Shown here: positions 35,779 through 43,201 of the stretch, piece after piece
How the letters are laid out: each line of letters opens with the position of its first letter
Numbering within the stretch: the first letter of the stretch is position 1
NCBI RefSeq assembly: GCF_001971785.1
Contig: NZ_CP019389.1
Coordinates: 3,359,001 to 3,423,000 of the forward strand
Direction of reading: 5' to 3'
Length of the DNA: 64,000 nucleotides
Source: Seonamhaeicola sp. S2-3
GTDB lineage: Bacteria > Bacteroidota > Bacteroidia > Flavobacteriales > Flavobacteriaceae
The notes under the pieces: generated by a model
Told to the model about the DNA's origin: nothing
Seen by the model: the letters and a program-made list of their open reading frames with translations, nothing else
Databases searched by the model: none
Program-made: the position numbers and the translations under genes

Positions 35779-36930
35779 TTATTTTGGTAATAATACGATA
35801 TTTTCATTTTTTATCATTACGAAAACGTTTTCGCTAGCTATTGAAAGCTTTTTCTTTCTATCATCTAACACCGCTTCTCCTTTAGCATCTATTTCTCTGT
35901 GACCATAAAAATTGTTTAACTTCTCTATGCATTGAACTACAGGCATAAATTCTAAAGTATTATCAACCAGTGTTTCTTGAAATTGAATGGCTATATCAAC
36001 CAACCCTTCATTTGAATATCCTGCTGCATTTCTTATAATAACATCATAAAAGCACTTTTCATTTTCAGGAATACTAAAATAAGAGTCTATTTTACTTCCA
36101 TCAACATTAAGTTCTGCAATATAACATAGAGATTTAATATAAGACATGTAAATAAGTTCTCTTGTATACTCTCTGTTATAATCGTTAGCAAAATGACCTG
36201 CTTCAAATAAAATAGTAGGTACGTTTTCACTTTGAAATGTATCACCAACGCAATTTATATTAAATGCATCATCATAAACACCAATTTGGTTGGGAATAAC
36301 CTCTTGCAACGCATCATTCATTATGCCAATTATTTCCATAGCCACTCTTCTATTTTGAGTAACAGTACATTCTTTATCTTGTGCTGGAGATAAAAAAGAT
36401 ACCGTAGCAGATTTGTTATTTTTTCCAGCGCTAAAAATAGTACGCTGACCATGTAAATTAAAACAATAATAAGGTTTAAAAGCTTCAAATACTTTACGCA
36501 ATACCAAACTCTCTGGCTGTGTTAAATTTTGCGCATCTCTGTTTAAATCTACCTTATTAGCATTTACTCTGGTGTAAACCTCTGCTCCATCTGGATTTAA
36601 AATAGGAATAATATATAAAGTACAGTGTTTTAAAATATGAATTAAACCACTTTCGGCTTCTTTTAAAGAATTTAAGAGATCAAATAAAGCCTTAGTTGTG
36701 GTAGATTCATTACCATGCATTTGAGACCACATTAAAACTTTTTTAGATCCAGTACCTATCTGAATTCCATAAATAGGTTTGTTTAAAACTGAATATCCAA
36801 TAGTCTCAACCTTACAATAATTTTTAAGATTTTTAAGTAAAGGTTCTATATGGTTATTGGTTATATACCTACCAAAAAGCGTATTTTCTTTATTGTTTAT
36901 AAAGAGGGATTTTATTTGTTCTGTTTGCAT
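35779..36930 (-). CDS. M14 family zinc carboxypeptidase
   Basis: This is a 383-residue protein from the ATG at 36930. An upstream in-frame ATG at 36960 lies inside the operator/promoter and is less likely. The zinc-binding HxxE is in MHGNES (H72, E75), the third ligand is in CFNLHGQ (H160), and FEAGHF contains the catalytic Glu (E243). DLNRDAQ supplies the family's Asn-Arg pair. No signal peptide is visible, so it is probably cytoplasmic. It may trim C-terminal residues from peptides. It is divergent from an XRE regulator, with palindromes between them. Confidence 0.85.
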   Translation of the reverse strand: MQTEQIKSLFINNKENTLFGRYITNNHIEPLLKNLKNYCKVETIGYSVLNKPIYGIQIGTGSKKVLMWSQMHGNESTTTKALFDLLNSLKEAESGLIHILKHCTLYIIPILNPDGAEVYTRVNANKVDLNRDAQNLTQPESLVLRKVFEAFKPYYCFNLHGQRTIFSAGKNNKSATVSFLSPAQDKECTVTQNRRVAMEIIGIMNDALQEVIPNQIGVYDDAFNINCVGDTFQSENVPTILFEAGHFANDYNREYTRELIYMSYIKSLCYIAELNVDGSKIDSYFSIPENEKCFYDVIIRNAAGYSNEGLVDIAIQFQETLVDNTLEFMPVVQCIEKLNNFYGHREIDAKGEAVLDDRKKKLSIASENVFVMIKNENIVLLPK

Positions 36931-36945
36931 GAAATTATTTTTGGA

Positions 36946-37014
36946 TACAAATGTAAACATTTACAATTTTACAAATGTAAACAGTGAAATCATCTGTTTT
37001 TAGTTACAAATGTA
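36946..37014. promoter_or_regulatory. Cluster of TACAAATGTA operator-like sites with minus-strand promoter
   Basis: TTTACAAATGTAAA at 36968-36981 is an imperfect 14-bp palindrome, and TACAAATGTA recurs at 36946-36955 and 37005-37014. Read on the minus strand, the central copy contains TACATTTG, an exact TAnnTTTG -7 box at 36979-36972, positioned for transcription of the carboxypeptidase gene. Operator and promoter therefore overlap. Confidence 0.7.
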
Positions 37015-37170
37015 TACTATTTAATGTGGCTAATATTAAATAACTGCCTCTAAAATCATTATAAATTAGTATAAACTTGTATTTCAGTAATTTAATAGGT
37101 ATTATTTTAAGTTTTTATTTATGTTAATTTAAGTTTTAACACTTAATTTTTCGTATTAACTAATATATTT

Positions 37171-37221
37171 TTTACATTTGTAAACAATTAAAACATCATA
37201 ATACAGTTTACAATGGTAAAC
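37171..37221 (+). promoter_or_regulatory. XRE-gene promoter with overlapping operators
   Basis: TTTACATTTGTAAA at 37171-37184 is a palindrome that includes TACATTTG (37173-37180), an exact -7 box. A related GTTTAC-AATG-GTAAAC palindrome at 37206-37221 covers the ATG of the regulator gene at 37213. This arrangement fits autorepression by the encoded XRE protein. Confidence 0.7.
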
Positions 37222-37593
37222 ACCGAAGCATTTACTAAAAGATTAAAAAAAGTAATGGATTACTACGGAGAATCTGCTTCTTCTTTTGCTGAAAAAATAG
37301 GTGTGCAGCGCTCTAGTATTTCTCATATATTATCTGGAAGAAACAAACCTAGTTTAGAATTTGTTTTAAAAATACTTTCCTCCTTTCCTGAAGTAGAACT
37401 GTATTGGCTTTTAAATGGGAAAGGACAATTTCCTTCCATACAAAAAACTTTAGATTTTAAAGATGAGCCAAAAAAAGAAGTTACTAACCAAAAAAATATT
37501 GAAACAAAACTAGATTCTACAAATAGCAATAAAACAATAGAGCGTATTGTTATTTTTTATTCTGACGGAACATTTAAAAACTTTCAGAATTAA
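37213..37593 (+). CDS. XRE family helix-turn-helix regulator
   Basis: This 126-residue protein has an N-terminal HTH_3-type DNA-binding domain (residues about 8-62). It contains SASSFAEKIGVQRSSISHILSGRNKPSLEFVLKIL and then LYWLLNGKGQFP. The remaining half is polar and Lys/Asn-rich, with a short C-terminal strand pattern (IERIVIFYSDGTFKNF). Palindromes in the promoter and over the start codon suggest it binds its own control region and that of the divergent M14 carboxypeptidase gene. The inducing signal is unknown. Confidence 0.88.
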   Translation: MVNTEAFTKRLKKVMDYYGESASSFAEKIGVQRSSISHILSGRNKPSLEFVLKILSSFPEVELYWLLNGKGQFPSIQKTLDFKDEPKKEVTNQKNIETKLDSTNSNKTIERIVIFYSDGTFKNFQN

Positions 37594-37603
37594 ACTATTC
37601 TTT

Positions 37604-37625
37604 AGTAGTTTTGCTAAAAACTACT
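37604..37625 (+). promoter_or_regulatory. Hairpin with embedded -7 box before the lipoprotein gene
   Basis: AGTAGTTTT and AAAACTACT flank a 4-base loop. The left arm includes TAGTTTTG at 37606-37613, an exact TAnnTTTG match, 17 bases before the ATG at 37630. It may be a weak terminator for the XRE gene or a promoter for the next gene. Confidence 0.4.
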
Positions 37626-37629
37626 TTAT

Positions 37630-37998
37630 ATGCGTTTTCTTTATTTATTATTGCTTTTTTGTTTAACAAGTTGCTACACCACGCAAAGAGATTGTACAAA
37701 GTTTAAAACAGGAAAGTTTTATAGTGAAATTACCCTAGATGGTGAGGTTTTAGTATCTGAATTTGAGAGAACTAATAATCTGCAAATAGAAACCTATAAT
37801 AATAAAGTTGACTCTTCTCAATTACGATGGATAAATGACTGTGAAGTTATTTTTAAAACCATTAACCCTAAAAATATGGCAGAAAAAAAAGATGTGCATT
37901 TAAAAATACTTACTACAACTGATAGCTCTTATACCTTTGAATACTCTTATGTAGGCGAAACAAAAAAACAAAAAGGCATTGCCTACAAACGCAACTAA
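37630..37998 (+). CDS. Small lipoprotein of unknown function
   Basis: This 122-residue protein begins MRFLYLLLLFCLTSC, a lipoprotein signal with lipobox LTSC. The mature part has an alternating pattern of strands (FYSEITLDGEVLVSEFERTNNLQIE, CEVIFKTINP, SSYTFEYSYVGETKKQKGIAYKR) that fits a small beta-sheet domain. Its 3' end overlaps the convergent gene by 4 bases. I do not know its function. It is likely anchored in the inner or outer membrane facing the periplasm. Confidence 0.7.
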   Translation: MRFLYLLLLFCLTSCYTTQRDCTKFKTGKFYSEITLDGEVLVSEFERTNNLQIETYNNKVDSSQLRWINDCEVIFKTINPKNMAEKKDVHLKILTTTDSSYTFEYSYVGETKKQKGIAYKRN

Positions 37999-38495
37999 TA
38001 TGGTGGATACAAAAACGATTCTACCATATTAAACTTAAGTTCTTTATCTTTTGTTATTTCATAAGTTAAAAAGATTTCACCCCAAAATTCACCATCCGAA
38101 AAATCGGCTATAATCCACTTATGGTTTAACATTTTAACGGTATTAATCATCATTTTTCTTCCTTCACTAGACCCATAAGGTATTAAAGGATGTTCTCTTT
38201 TAACTTCGTTTAACTTATATAACTCGTCTTTTATAAAAGGAATTAATTCGTCAATTTTATAACCATCTCTTTCAAAATAACTAATAGCGTCTTCATTTCT
38301 ATCTAAATTAAAATGAGAAACTTCTAAGAATGCATCTTCTAAAACATCTAAAGAATCTTTGTAGGTTTTAAGTTTAGCTTCTTTTTTAATTAATTTTTTA
38401 TTTAAATCTTCAAAAACACGCTTAGAATTAACATACTGAAATAATACTAGTAATATTGAAAATATAAATAAGTAGATAAAAATTCTTTGCTTCAT
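37995..38495 (-). CDS. Membrane-anchored hypothetical protein
   Basis: This 166-residue protein has one N-terminal transmembrane segment (about residues 5-22) and a Lys/Leu-rich helix with coiled-coil character (residues about 25-60). A small C-terminal domain containing HKWIIADFSDGEFWGEIFLTYEI follows. It is 7 bases downstream of the MBL-hydrolase gene on the same strand, so the two are probably co-transcribed. I recognise no catalytic motif. Confidence 0.68.
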   Translation of the reverse strand: MKQRIFIYLFIFSILLVLFQYVNSKRVFEDLNKKLIKKEAKLKTYKDSLDVLEDAFLEVSHFNLDRNEDAISYFERDGYKIDELIPFIKDELYKLNEVKREHPLIPYGSSEGRKMMINTVKMLNHKWIIADFSDGEFWGEIFLTYEITKDKELKFNMVESFLYPPY

Positions 38496-38502
38496 AATAT
38501 GT

Positions 38503-39264
38503 TTATATTGTTATTTCTAATTCATCGTAAGCCAAAAATACATTTTCTGGCAATGTTTTTTCTACTTCATCATGAAAACCTAACAAATGACTAATATGAG
38601 TTAAGTAGGCTTTTTCTGGGTTCACTTTTTTTATAAACGCTAAAGCTTCTTCTAAATTAAAATGAGAATGATGCGGTTCTTTTCTTAAAGCATTAACCAC
38701 TAAAACTTTTACATTTTTAATCTTTTCAATCTCCTTGTTTTTAACCGTTTTCATGTCGGTTAAATATGCAAAATCACCAAATTTAAAACCAAAAACCTGT
38801 AAATTGGCATGCTTTCCTTTTACAGGAACCACCTCTAAATTTCCTAATTTAAAAGGTTTGTTTTTTATTCTATTTAGTGTAACCGATGGCGCTCCGGGAT
38901 ATTTGTTTTTAGTTTTAAAAACATAATCAAACCGTTGCTTTAAAGATTTTAAAACACGCTTATGTGCATATAAAGGAATATCTCCTTGTCTAAAATAAAA
39001 CGGACGAATATCATCTAACCCCATAACATGATCTGCATGTTCATGTGTAAATAAAATGCCATTAATTTTATTGCACCCTGCTCTAAGCATCTGGTATCTA
39101 AAATCTGGCCCGCAATCAACAACATAAGTATAATTATCCCACTCAACTAAAACAGAAACACGCAACCTTTTATCTTTGGAGTTATTACTTAAACAAACAG
39201 GGTGTTTGCTCCCTATTATTGGAATACCTTGTGATGTACCAGTGCCTAAAAATGTTATTTTCAA
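38503..39264 (-). CDS. MBL-fold metallohydrolase (PhnP-like)
   Basis: This 253-residue protein has the metallo-beta-lactamase motif FTHEHADHVMGLDD, which binds two metal ions. It also has an N-terminal FLGTGTSQGIPIIG turn, a later KHANLQVFGF histidine and HSHFNLEEAL. The N-terminal GTGTSQG turn and overall size match the PhnP/RNase Z-like hydrolases, which act on phosphodiesters such as cyclic ribose phosphates. No phosphonate genes are nearby, so the substrate in this organism is uncertain. It is likely cytoplasmic. Confidence 0.82.
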   Translation of the reverse strand: MKITFLGTGTSQGIPIIGSKHPVCLSNNSKDKRLRVSVLVEWDNYTYVVDCGPDFRYQMLRAGCNKINGILFTHEHADHVMGLDDIRPFYFRQGDIPLYAHKRVLKSLKQRFDYVFKTKNKYPGAPSVTLNRIKNKPFKLGNLEVVPVKGKHANLQVFGFKFGDFAYLTDMKTVKNKEIEKIKNVKVLVVNALRKEPHHSHFNLEEALAFIKKVNPEKAYLTHISHLLGFHDEVEKTLPENVFLAYDELEITI

Positions 39265-39463
39265 AAAAAAATAATTTTCTATTTAACAAATAAATCTACT
39301 AATATCAATAGAATTCAACTAAAATAAAATTTCATATTCATAATTTCAAATCTTAAGTTTTATTGAAATCATAAAATAAACTATTCTAAATATTTGGTAT
39401 TGAAAAGTAGCTTACATACTCAACAAAATTAAAGTTATTTTTTTATATACCTCTATTATTTGA

Positions 39464-39471
39464 TACCTTTG
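39464..39471 (+). promoter_or_regulatory. Bacteroidota -7 box (TACCTTTG)
   Basis: An exact TAnnTTTG match 28 bases upstream of the ATG at 39499. It overlaps an earlier in-frame ATG (39460), which argues against using that codon as the start. Confidence 0.6.
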
Positions 39472-39498
39472 TTTCTATATTTTCAACCCAGAAACGAC

Positions 39499-40977
39499 AT
39501 GGAAATAACCATTAAAGGAGACAGAGAATTTGATGATGTACCATCAATAAAATCAAAAGCACTTCGCATAAATTTAAATCAGAATATTTACGGAACATTT
39601 GCAGAAATTGGAGCAGGACAAGAAACCTGTAGGCAATTTTTTAGAGCTGGTGGCGCTTCAGGCACTATAGCTAAAGCCATGTCTGCCTATGACAAAGCTT
39701 TTAGTGACGCCATATACGGTGCTGAAGAAGATGGTAGATACGTAACATTATCTAGATTACGAAAAATGTTGGCTCATGAGATGGATTTGATGGAAAAAAG
39801 AATTACCCGTGAGGAGCATCCTGATAAAATATTTTTCACATATGCCAACACCGTAGCTACCATAGATTTTGCAAAACAATTTAAAGGCCATGGTTGGGTA
39901 GGTATAAAATACCAAGTTGAAGCAGGACAAGATTATAATGAGATTATTCTTCACCTTAGATTTAAAGAAACTGATGCTAGATTGCAACAAGAAACTTTAG
40001 GTACCTTAGGTACAAATTTAATTTACGGTGCTTTTTACAAATATAACGAACCAAAAAAACTGCTAAAATCTTTGTATGATCATTTAGACAAAGATCAAAT
40101 AGAAATAGATACTATAAACTTTTCTGGTCCTGTTTTTAGCAATGTTGATAACCGTTTAATAAGCTTGCAATTAGTGAAAAACGGTATGACAGATGCTGTG
40201 GTTTTTGGTCCTGACGGAACCAATGTACTTCCTGCGAGAGTATTTTATAAAAAGAACATTTTAGCGCTTCGTGGTAGTTTTAGACCTGTTACTAGAGTAA
40301 ACATGGAAATGTATGAGAAATCATATGAAATGTTTATTAAAGAAAAGAAAGTAGACCCAAAAAACACCATGACAGTATTTGAGATAACACTGTCTAATCT
40401 ACGTGCTGAAGGAGAAATTGATGAACAAGATTTTATTGATAGAGCAGATTTATTATGCGCATTAGGGCATTCTGTAATGATTTCTAATTTCCAAGAATAT
40501 TATAAAGTTGTTGAATACTTCTCTAATTACACCAAAGCTAGAATGGGATTAGCTATGGGGGTTAGTAATTTAGTAGATATTTTTGACGAAAAATATTACC
40601 GCCATATAAGTGGAGGTATTTTAGAAGCCTTTGGAAAACTATTCTTTAAAGATTTAAAAGTTTACTTATACCCAATGCTAGACCCCAAAACAGGCGAACT
40701 AATAAATAGCGAAAATCTTAAAGTATATCCCCGTATGAAAGAGCTTTATAAGTTCTTTAAATACAATGGAAAAGTGATTGATATTAAAGATTTTGATCCT
40801 GATATTATGCACATCTTTTCAAGAAAAGCACTTGAAATGATTGAAAGTGGAGAATCTGGGTGGGAAGCTATGTTACCTGAAGGAACTGCAGATTTAATTA
40901 AAGATTACAGGCTGTTTGGCTATACCAGAAAACCTTTAAAACCGCTTACTATAAAACGTAGAGTTTCAAAAAAATAA
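39499..40977 (+). CDS. Conserved cytoplasmic protein of unknown function
   Basis: This is a 492-residue soluble protein from the ATG at 39499. It has no signal peptide or membrane segment. Notable segments are AEIGAGQETCRQFFRAGGASGTIAKAMSAYDK near the N-terminus, GWVGIKYQVEAGQDYNEIILHLRF in the middle and HSVMISNFQEYYKVVEYFSNYTKARMGLAMG. These look highly conserved in character (Gly/aromatic rich, few insertions). I recall relatives in many bacteria, sometimes mis-named as TonB-dependent receptors, but there is no barrel signature here. The function is not known to me. Confidence 0.7.
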   Translation: MEITIKGDREFDDVPSIKSKALRINLNQNIYGTFAEIGAGQETCRQFFRAGGASGTIAKAMSAYDKAFSDAIYGAEEDGRYVTLSRLRKMLAHEMDLMEKRITREEHPDKIFFTYANTVATIDFAKQFKGHGWVGIKYQVEAGQDYNEIILHLRFKETDARLQQETLGTLGTNLIYGAFYKYNEPKKLLKSLYDHLDKDQIEIDTINFSGPVFSNVDNRLISLQLVKNGMTDAVVFGPDGTNVLPARVFYKKNILALRGSFRPVTRVNMEMYEKSYEMFIKEKKVDPKNTMTVFEITLSNLRAEGEIDEQDFIDRADLLCALGHSVMISNFQEYYKVVEYFSNYTKARMGLAMGVSNLVDIFDEKYYRHISGGILEAFGKLFFKDLKVYLYPMLDPKTGELINSENLKVYPRMKELYKFFKYNGKVIDIKDFDPDIMHIFSRKALEMIESGESGWEAMLPEGTADLIKDYRLFGYTRKPLKPLTIKRRVSKK

Positions 40978-40980
40978 AAC

Positions 40981-41007
40981 AAAGCCCTTTTTAAGGGCTT
41001 TTTTTAT
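40981..41007. terminator. Bidirectional rho-independent terminator
   Basis: AAAGCCCTT and AAGGGCTTT form a 9-bp perfect stem with a 3-base loop and a long T-run on the plus strand. It sits between convergent genes and overlaps the last codon of bcp. Confidence 0.9.
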
Positions 41008-41459
41008 TCTCCTAATATTTGAGATGTGTGTTGTTTGGTTTTTACTTTAGTAATCACCTCTTCAATAACTCCATTTTCATTAATTACAAATGTGGTTCTG
41101 TGAATACCATCATATTCTTTTCCCATGAATTTTTTTGGCCCCCAAACACCAAAAGCCTCAATAACTTTTTTATCTTCATCGGCTAAAAGCGGATACTTAA
41201 ATCCATATTTATTTTTAAAATTCAATTGTCTTTTAGCACTATCGGCACTTACACCTAAAATTTCATATCCTTGAGATTGAAAGCGTTCAAAATTATCATT
41301 TAAGTTACAAGCCTCGGCGGTACATCCAGGAGTACTCGCTTTAGGATAAAAAAATACAACTAGCTTTTTCCCTTTGTAATCAGATAATTTAATAGTATTT
41401 CCTTGTTCGTCTAAGGCTTCAAAATTTGGAGCCTTATCTCCTGCTTTTAATGTGGTCAT
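41004..41459 (-). CDS. bcp: Thioredoxin-dependent thiol peroxidase (bacterioferritin comigratory protein)
   Basis: This 151-residue peroxiredoxin of the BCP/PrxQ group has FYPKASTPGCTAEACNLNDN. The peroxidatic Cys of TPGCT is followed by a second Cys four residues later (C-x4-C), the usual atypical 2-Cys pair in BCP. It reduces hydrogen peroxide and organic hydroperoxides with thioredoxin as electron donor, in the cytoplasm. It is divergent from the endonuclease III gene, so an oxidative-damage link is possible. Confidence 0.93.
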   Translation of the reverse strand: MTTLKAGDKAPNFEALDEQGNTIKLSDYKGKKLVVFFYPKASTPGCTAEACNLNDNFERFQSQGYEILGVSADSAKRQLNFKNKYGFKYPLLADEDKKVIEAFGVWGPKKFMGKEYDGIHRTTFVINENGVIEEVITKVKTKQHTSQILGE

Positions 41460-41465
41460 ATTTTA

Positions 41466-41473
41466 TAACTTTG
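41466..41473 (+). promoter_or_regulatory. Bacteroidota -7 box (TAACTTTG) for endonuclease III gene
   Basis: An exact TAnnTTTG match 22 bases before the ATG at 41496. On the other strand, TATTTTTA at 41488-41481 is a near match for bcp. Confidence 0.5.
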
Positions 41474-41495
41474 TTTTCTGTAAAAATACAACTCT

Positions 41496-42155
41496 ATGAC
41501 CAAACAAGAAAGTGTAAACTTTATTATTAATACCTTATACAAACTTTATCCAGAAATCCCTATCCCTTTAGATCATAAAGACCCTTACACACTTTTAATA
41601 GCTGTGTTAATGTCTGCTCAAAGCACCGATGTTAGGGTAAATCAAATAACACCTTTGCTTTTTGAAAAAGCCGATAACCCTTATGATATGGTAAAACTCT
41701 CTGTTGAAGAAATTAGAGACATTATAAAACCCGTAGGCTTATCTCCAATGAAAAGTAAAGGTATTTATGGCTTATCAAAAATTCTTATTGAAAAACATGA
41801 TGGTAAAGTACCACAAAGTTTTGAAGCTTTAGAAGCCTTACCTGCCGTAGGGCATAAAACCGCCAGTGTTGTCATGTCTCAAGCTTTTGGTATTCCTGCA
41901 TTCCCAGTAGACACGCACATTCACAGATTAATGTATCGTTGGAATTTAAGCAATGGCAAAAATGTAACGCAAACCGAAAAAGATGCTAAACGTTTATTCC
42001 CTAAAGAATTATGGAATGATTTACACTTGCAAATAATTTGGTATGGTAGAGAATACTCTCCTGCACGAGGTTGGGATTTAGAAAAAGATATTATTACTAA
42101 AACTATTGGTAGAAAATCGGTATTAAAAGAGTATTATAAAACGAAAAAGCCCTGA
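41496..42155 (+). CDS. nth: Endonuclease III-like DNA glycosylase/AP lyase without the Fe-S cluster
   Basis: This 219-residue protein has the helix-hairpin-helix LPAVGHKTASVV with catalytic-type K121, and VDTHIHRLMYR with catalytic-type D139, as in Nth (K120, D138 in E. coli). The protein removes oxidised pyrimidines and cleaves at abasic sites. Characterised Nth proteins have a C-terminal [4Fe-4S] loop with four cysteines. Here the corresponding C-terminus (WYGREYSPARGWDLEKD) has none, and the whole protein has no cysteine at all. The catalytic residues are preserved, so it is probably active. Confidence 0.9.
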   Translation: MTKQESVNFIINTLYKLYPEIPIPLDHKDPYTLLIAVLMSAQSTDVRVNQITPLLFEKADNPYDMVKLSVEEIRDIIKPVGLSPMKSKGIYGLSKILIEKHDGKVPQSFEALEALPAVGHKTASVVMSQAFGIPAFPVDTHIHRLMYRWNLSNGKNVTQTEKDAKRLFPKELWNDLHLQIIWYGREYSPARGWDLEKDIITKTIGRKSVLKEYYKTKKP

Positions 42156-42175
42156 TTTACACCAGAGCTTTAAAA
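42146..42175. terminator. Hairpin terminator between endonuclease III and the small ORF
   Basis: AAAGCCCTG and CAGAGCTTT form a 9-bp stem with one mismatch. The T-run is better on the minus strand, so it chiefly serves the 47-residue ORF. Confidence 0.6.
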
Positions 42176-42179
42176 AACT

Positions 42180-42323
42180 TTAATTAAGAAGCGTTTCAAA
42201 CTTCAATTTATTACAATTTATAACACTTAAAGCCTTAGAGTAATTGAGAAGAAATTTAACCGTTTCTTCTTTCGGTTCAAATTCGTTTTGAGTAAAATTT
42301 TGTTCAGTGTAAAGTTTTGCCAT
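42180..42323 (-). CDS. Small protein of 47 residues, unknown function
   Basis: An ATG at 42323 opens a frame reading MAKLYTEQNFTQNEFEPKEE, followed by VKFLLNYSKALSVI, one Cys and KFETLLN to a TAA at 42180. It is too short for most ORF surveys. Support is the ordinary codon usage, the sensible amphipathic composition, and a terminator directly after the stop. It lies 58 bases downstream of the ECF sigma gene on the same strand and may be its co-transcribed partner. It has no signal peptide and no transmembrane segment. Confidence 0.6.
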   Translation of the reverse strand: MAKLYTEQNFTQNEFEPKEETVKFLLNYSKALSVINCNKLKFETLLN

Positions 42324-42380
42324 TTTATTAATTTAAAGATTATCTCAAATCAATAACGCAGCAAATTTTACTTTATTGCT

Positions 42381-42971
42381 CTAATTTGTTAAAACAATAT
42401 TATGCTTTTCTATAATCTTTCGCAAATTAATAAGCGCATAGCGCATTCTTCCTAAGGCTGTATTAATACTTACACCTGTTCTTTCTGATATTTCTTTAAA
42501 ACTCATGTCATTATACATACGCATAAGCAATACTTCCTTTTGATCATCTGGTAATTCATCTACTAAACGGCGCACATCACTTTCAACTTGCTCTTTTATA
42601 ATTGTTTTTTCTGCATTTAAAGAAGAATCACTTAACACTGAAAAAATACTAAACTCTCCTGTATTATCAAATTTAGGCATTCTGTTATTTTTCCTAAAGA
42701 AATCAATAACTAAATTATGAGCAATGCGCATTACCCAAGGTAAAAACTTGCCTTCTTCATTATAAGAACCTGCTTTTAAAGTTCTTATTACTTTTATAAA
42801 TGTATCTTGAAAAATGTCTTCGGCAATATCTCTATCGTAGACTTTAGAATAAATAAAACTATAAATTTTTTGTTTGTGCCTCTGTATTAGTATTTCTAAG
42901 GCATACTCTTCACCATTAATGTAGTTGCTTACAAGGGTAGCATCTGAAATAAGTTCGTATTGCATAATCAT
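42381..42971 (-). CDS. ECF-type RNA polymerase sigma factor
   Basis: This 196-residue sigma-70 family protein of the ECF group contains a region-2 segment (FIYSKVYDRDIAEDIFQDTFIKVIR), a WVMRIAHNLVIDFFRK segment, and a region-4 helix-turn-helix (LPDDQKEVLLMRMYNDMSFKEISERTGVSINTALGRMRYAL). It has no C-terminal extension and no recognisable anti-sigma gene adjacent. In this phylum similar monocistronic ECF sigmas are common and often weakly understood. A hairpin lies in its leader at 42982-43003. Confidence 0.92.
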   Translation of the reverse strand: MIMQYELISDATLVSNYINGEEYALEILIQRHKQKIYSFIYSKVYDRDIAEDIFQDTFIKVIRTLKAGSYNEEGKFLPWVMRIAHNLVIDFFRKNNRMPKFDNTGEFSIFSVLSDSSLNAEKTIIKEQVESDVRRLVDELPDDQKEVLLMRMYNDMSFKEISERTGVSINTALGRMRYALINLRKIIEKHNIVLTN

Positions 42972-42981
42972 TACTTTTAAT

Positions 42982-43003
42982 GCAAGAAGTTAAGCTTCTT
43001 TGC
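42982..43003 (-). other. Leader hairpin of the sigma factor gene
   Basis: GCAAGAAG and CTTCTTTGC can pair with one bulge around TTAAG, just upstream of the sigma gene start on the minus strand. It could influence translation. No T-run follows. Confidence 0.35.
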
Positions 43004-43169
43004 TTGGGGTTACATGTTTAAAAGTAAAATTATACTATAGGCAAAAAGTTTTTTTAATTGATTAATATACCAAATATAACAACAATCATTCCTAAAAAGC
43101 AAAAATTAAGAGATATTTTTCACAGAATTAAACAGTTAGCTTACACTTTTTAAGTTCAAATACTTATAG

Positions 43170-43177
43170 TATCTTTG
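43170..43177 (+). promoter_or_regulatory. Bacteroidota -7 box (TATCTTTG) for uvrA
   Basis: An exact TAnnTTTG match 25 bases before the ATG at 43202. It lies over an upstream in-frame TTG at 43175 and so rules that start out. Confidence 0.65.
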
Positions 43178-43201
43178 CAAGATTACCCTTTTAAAAAGCC
43201 T

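Noticed and set aside
39460-39498. ATG at 39460 as start of the conserved unknown protein
   Set aside because: It overlaps a TAnnTTTG box; the ATG at 39499 gives a natural start.
43175-43201. TTG codon at 43175 as start of uvrA
   Set aside because: It overlaps the promoter -7 box at 43170-43177; the ATG at 43202 fits the usual N-terminus.
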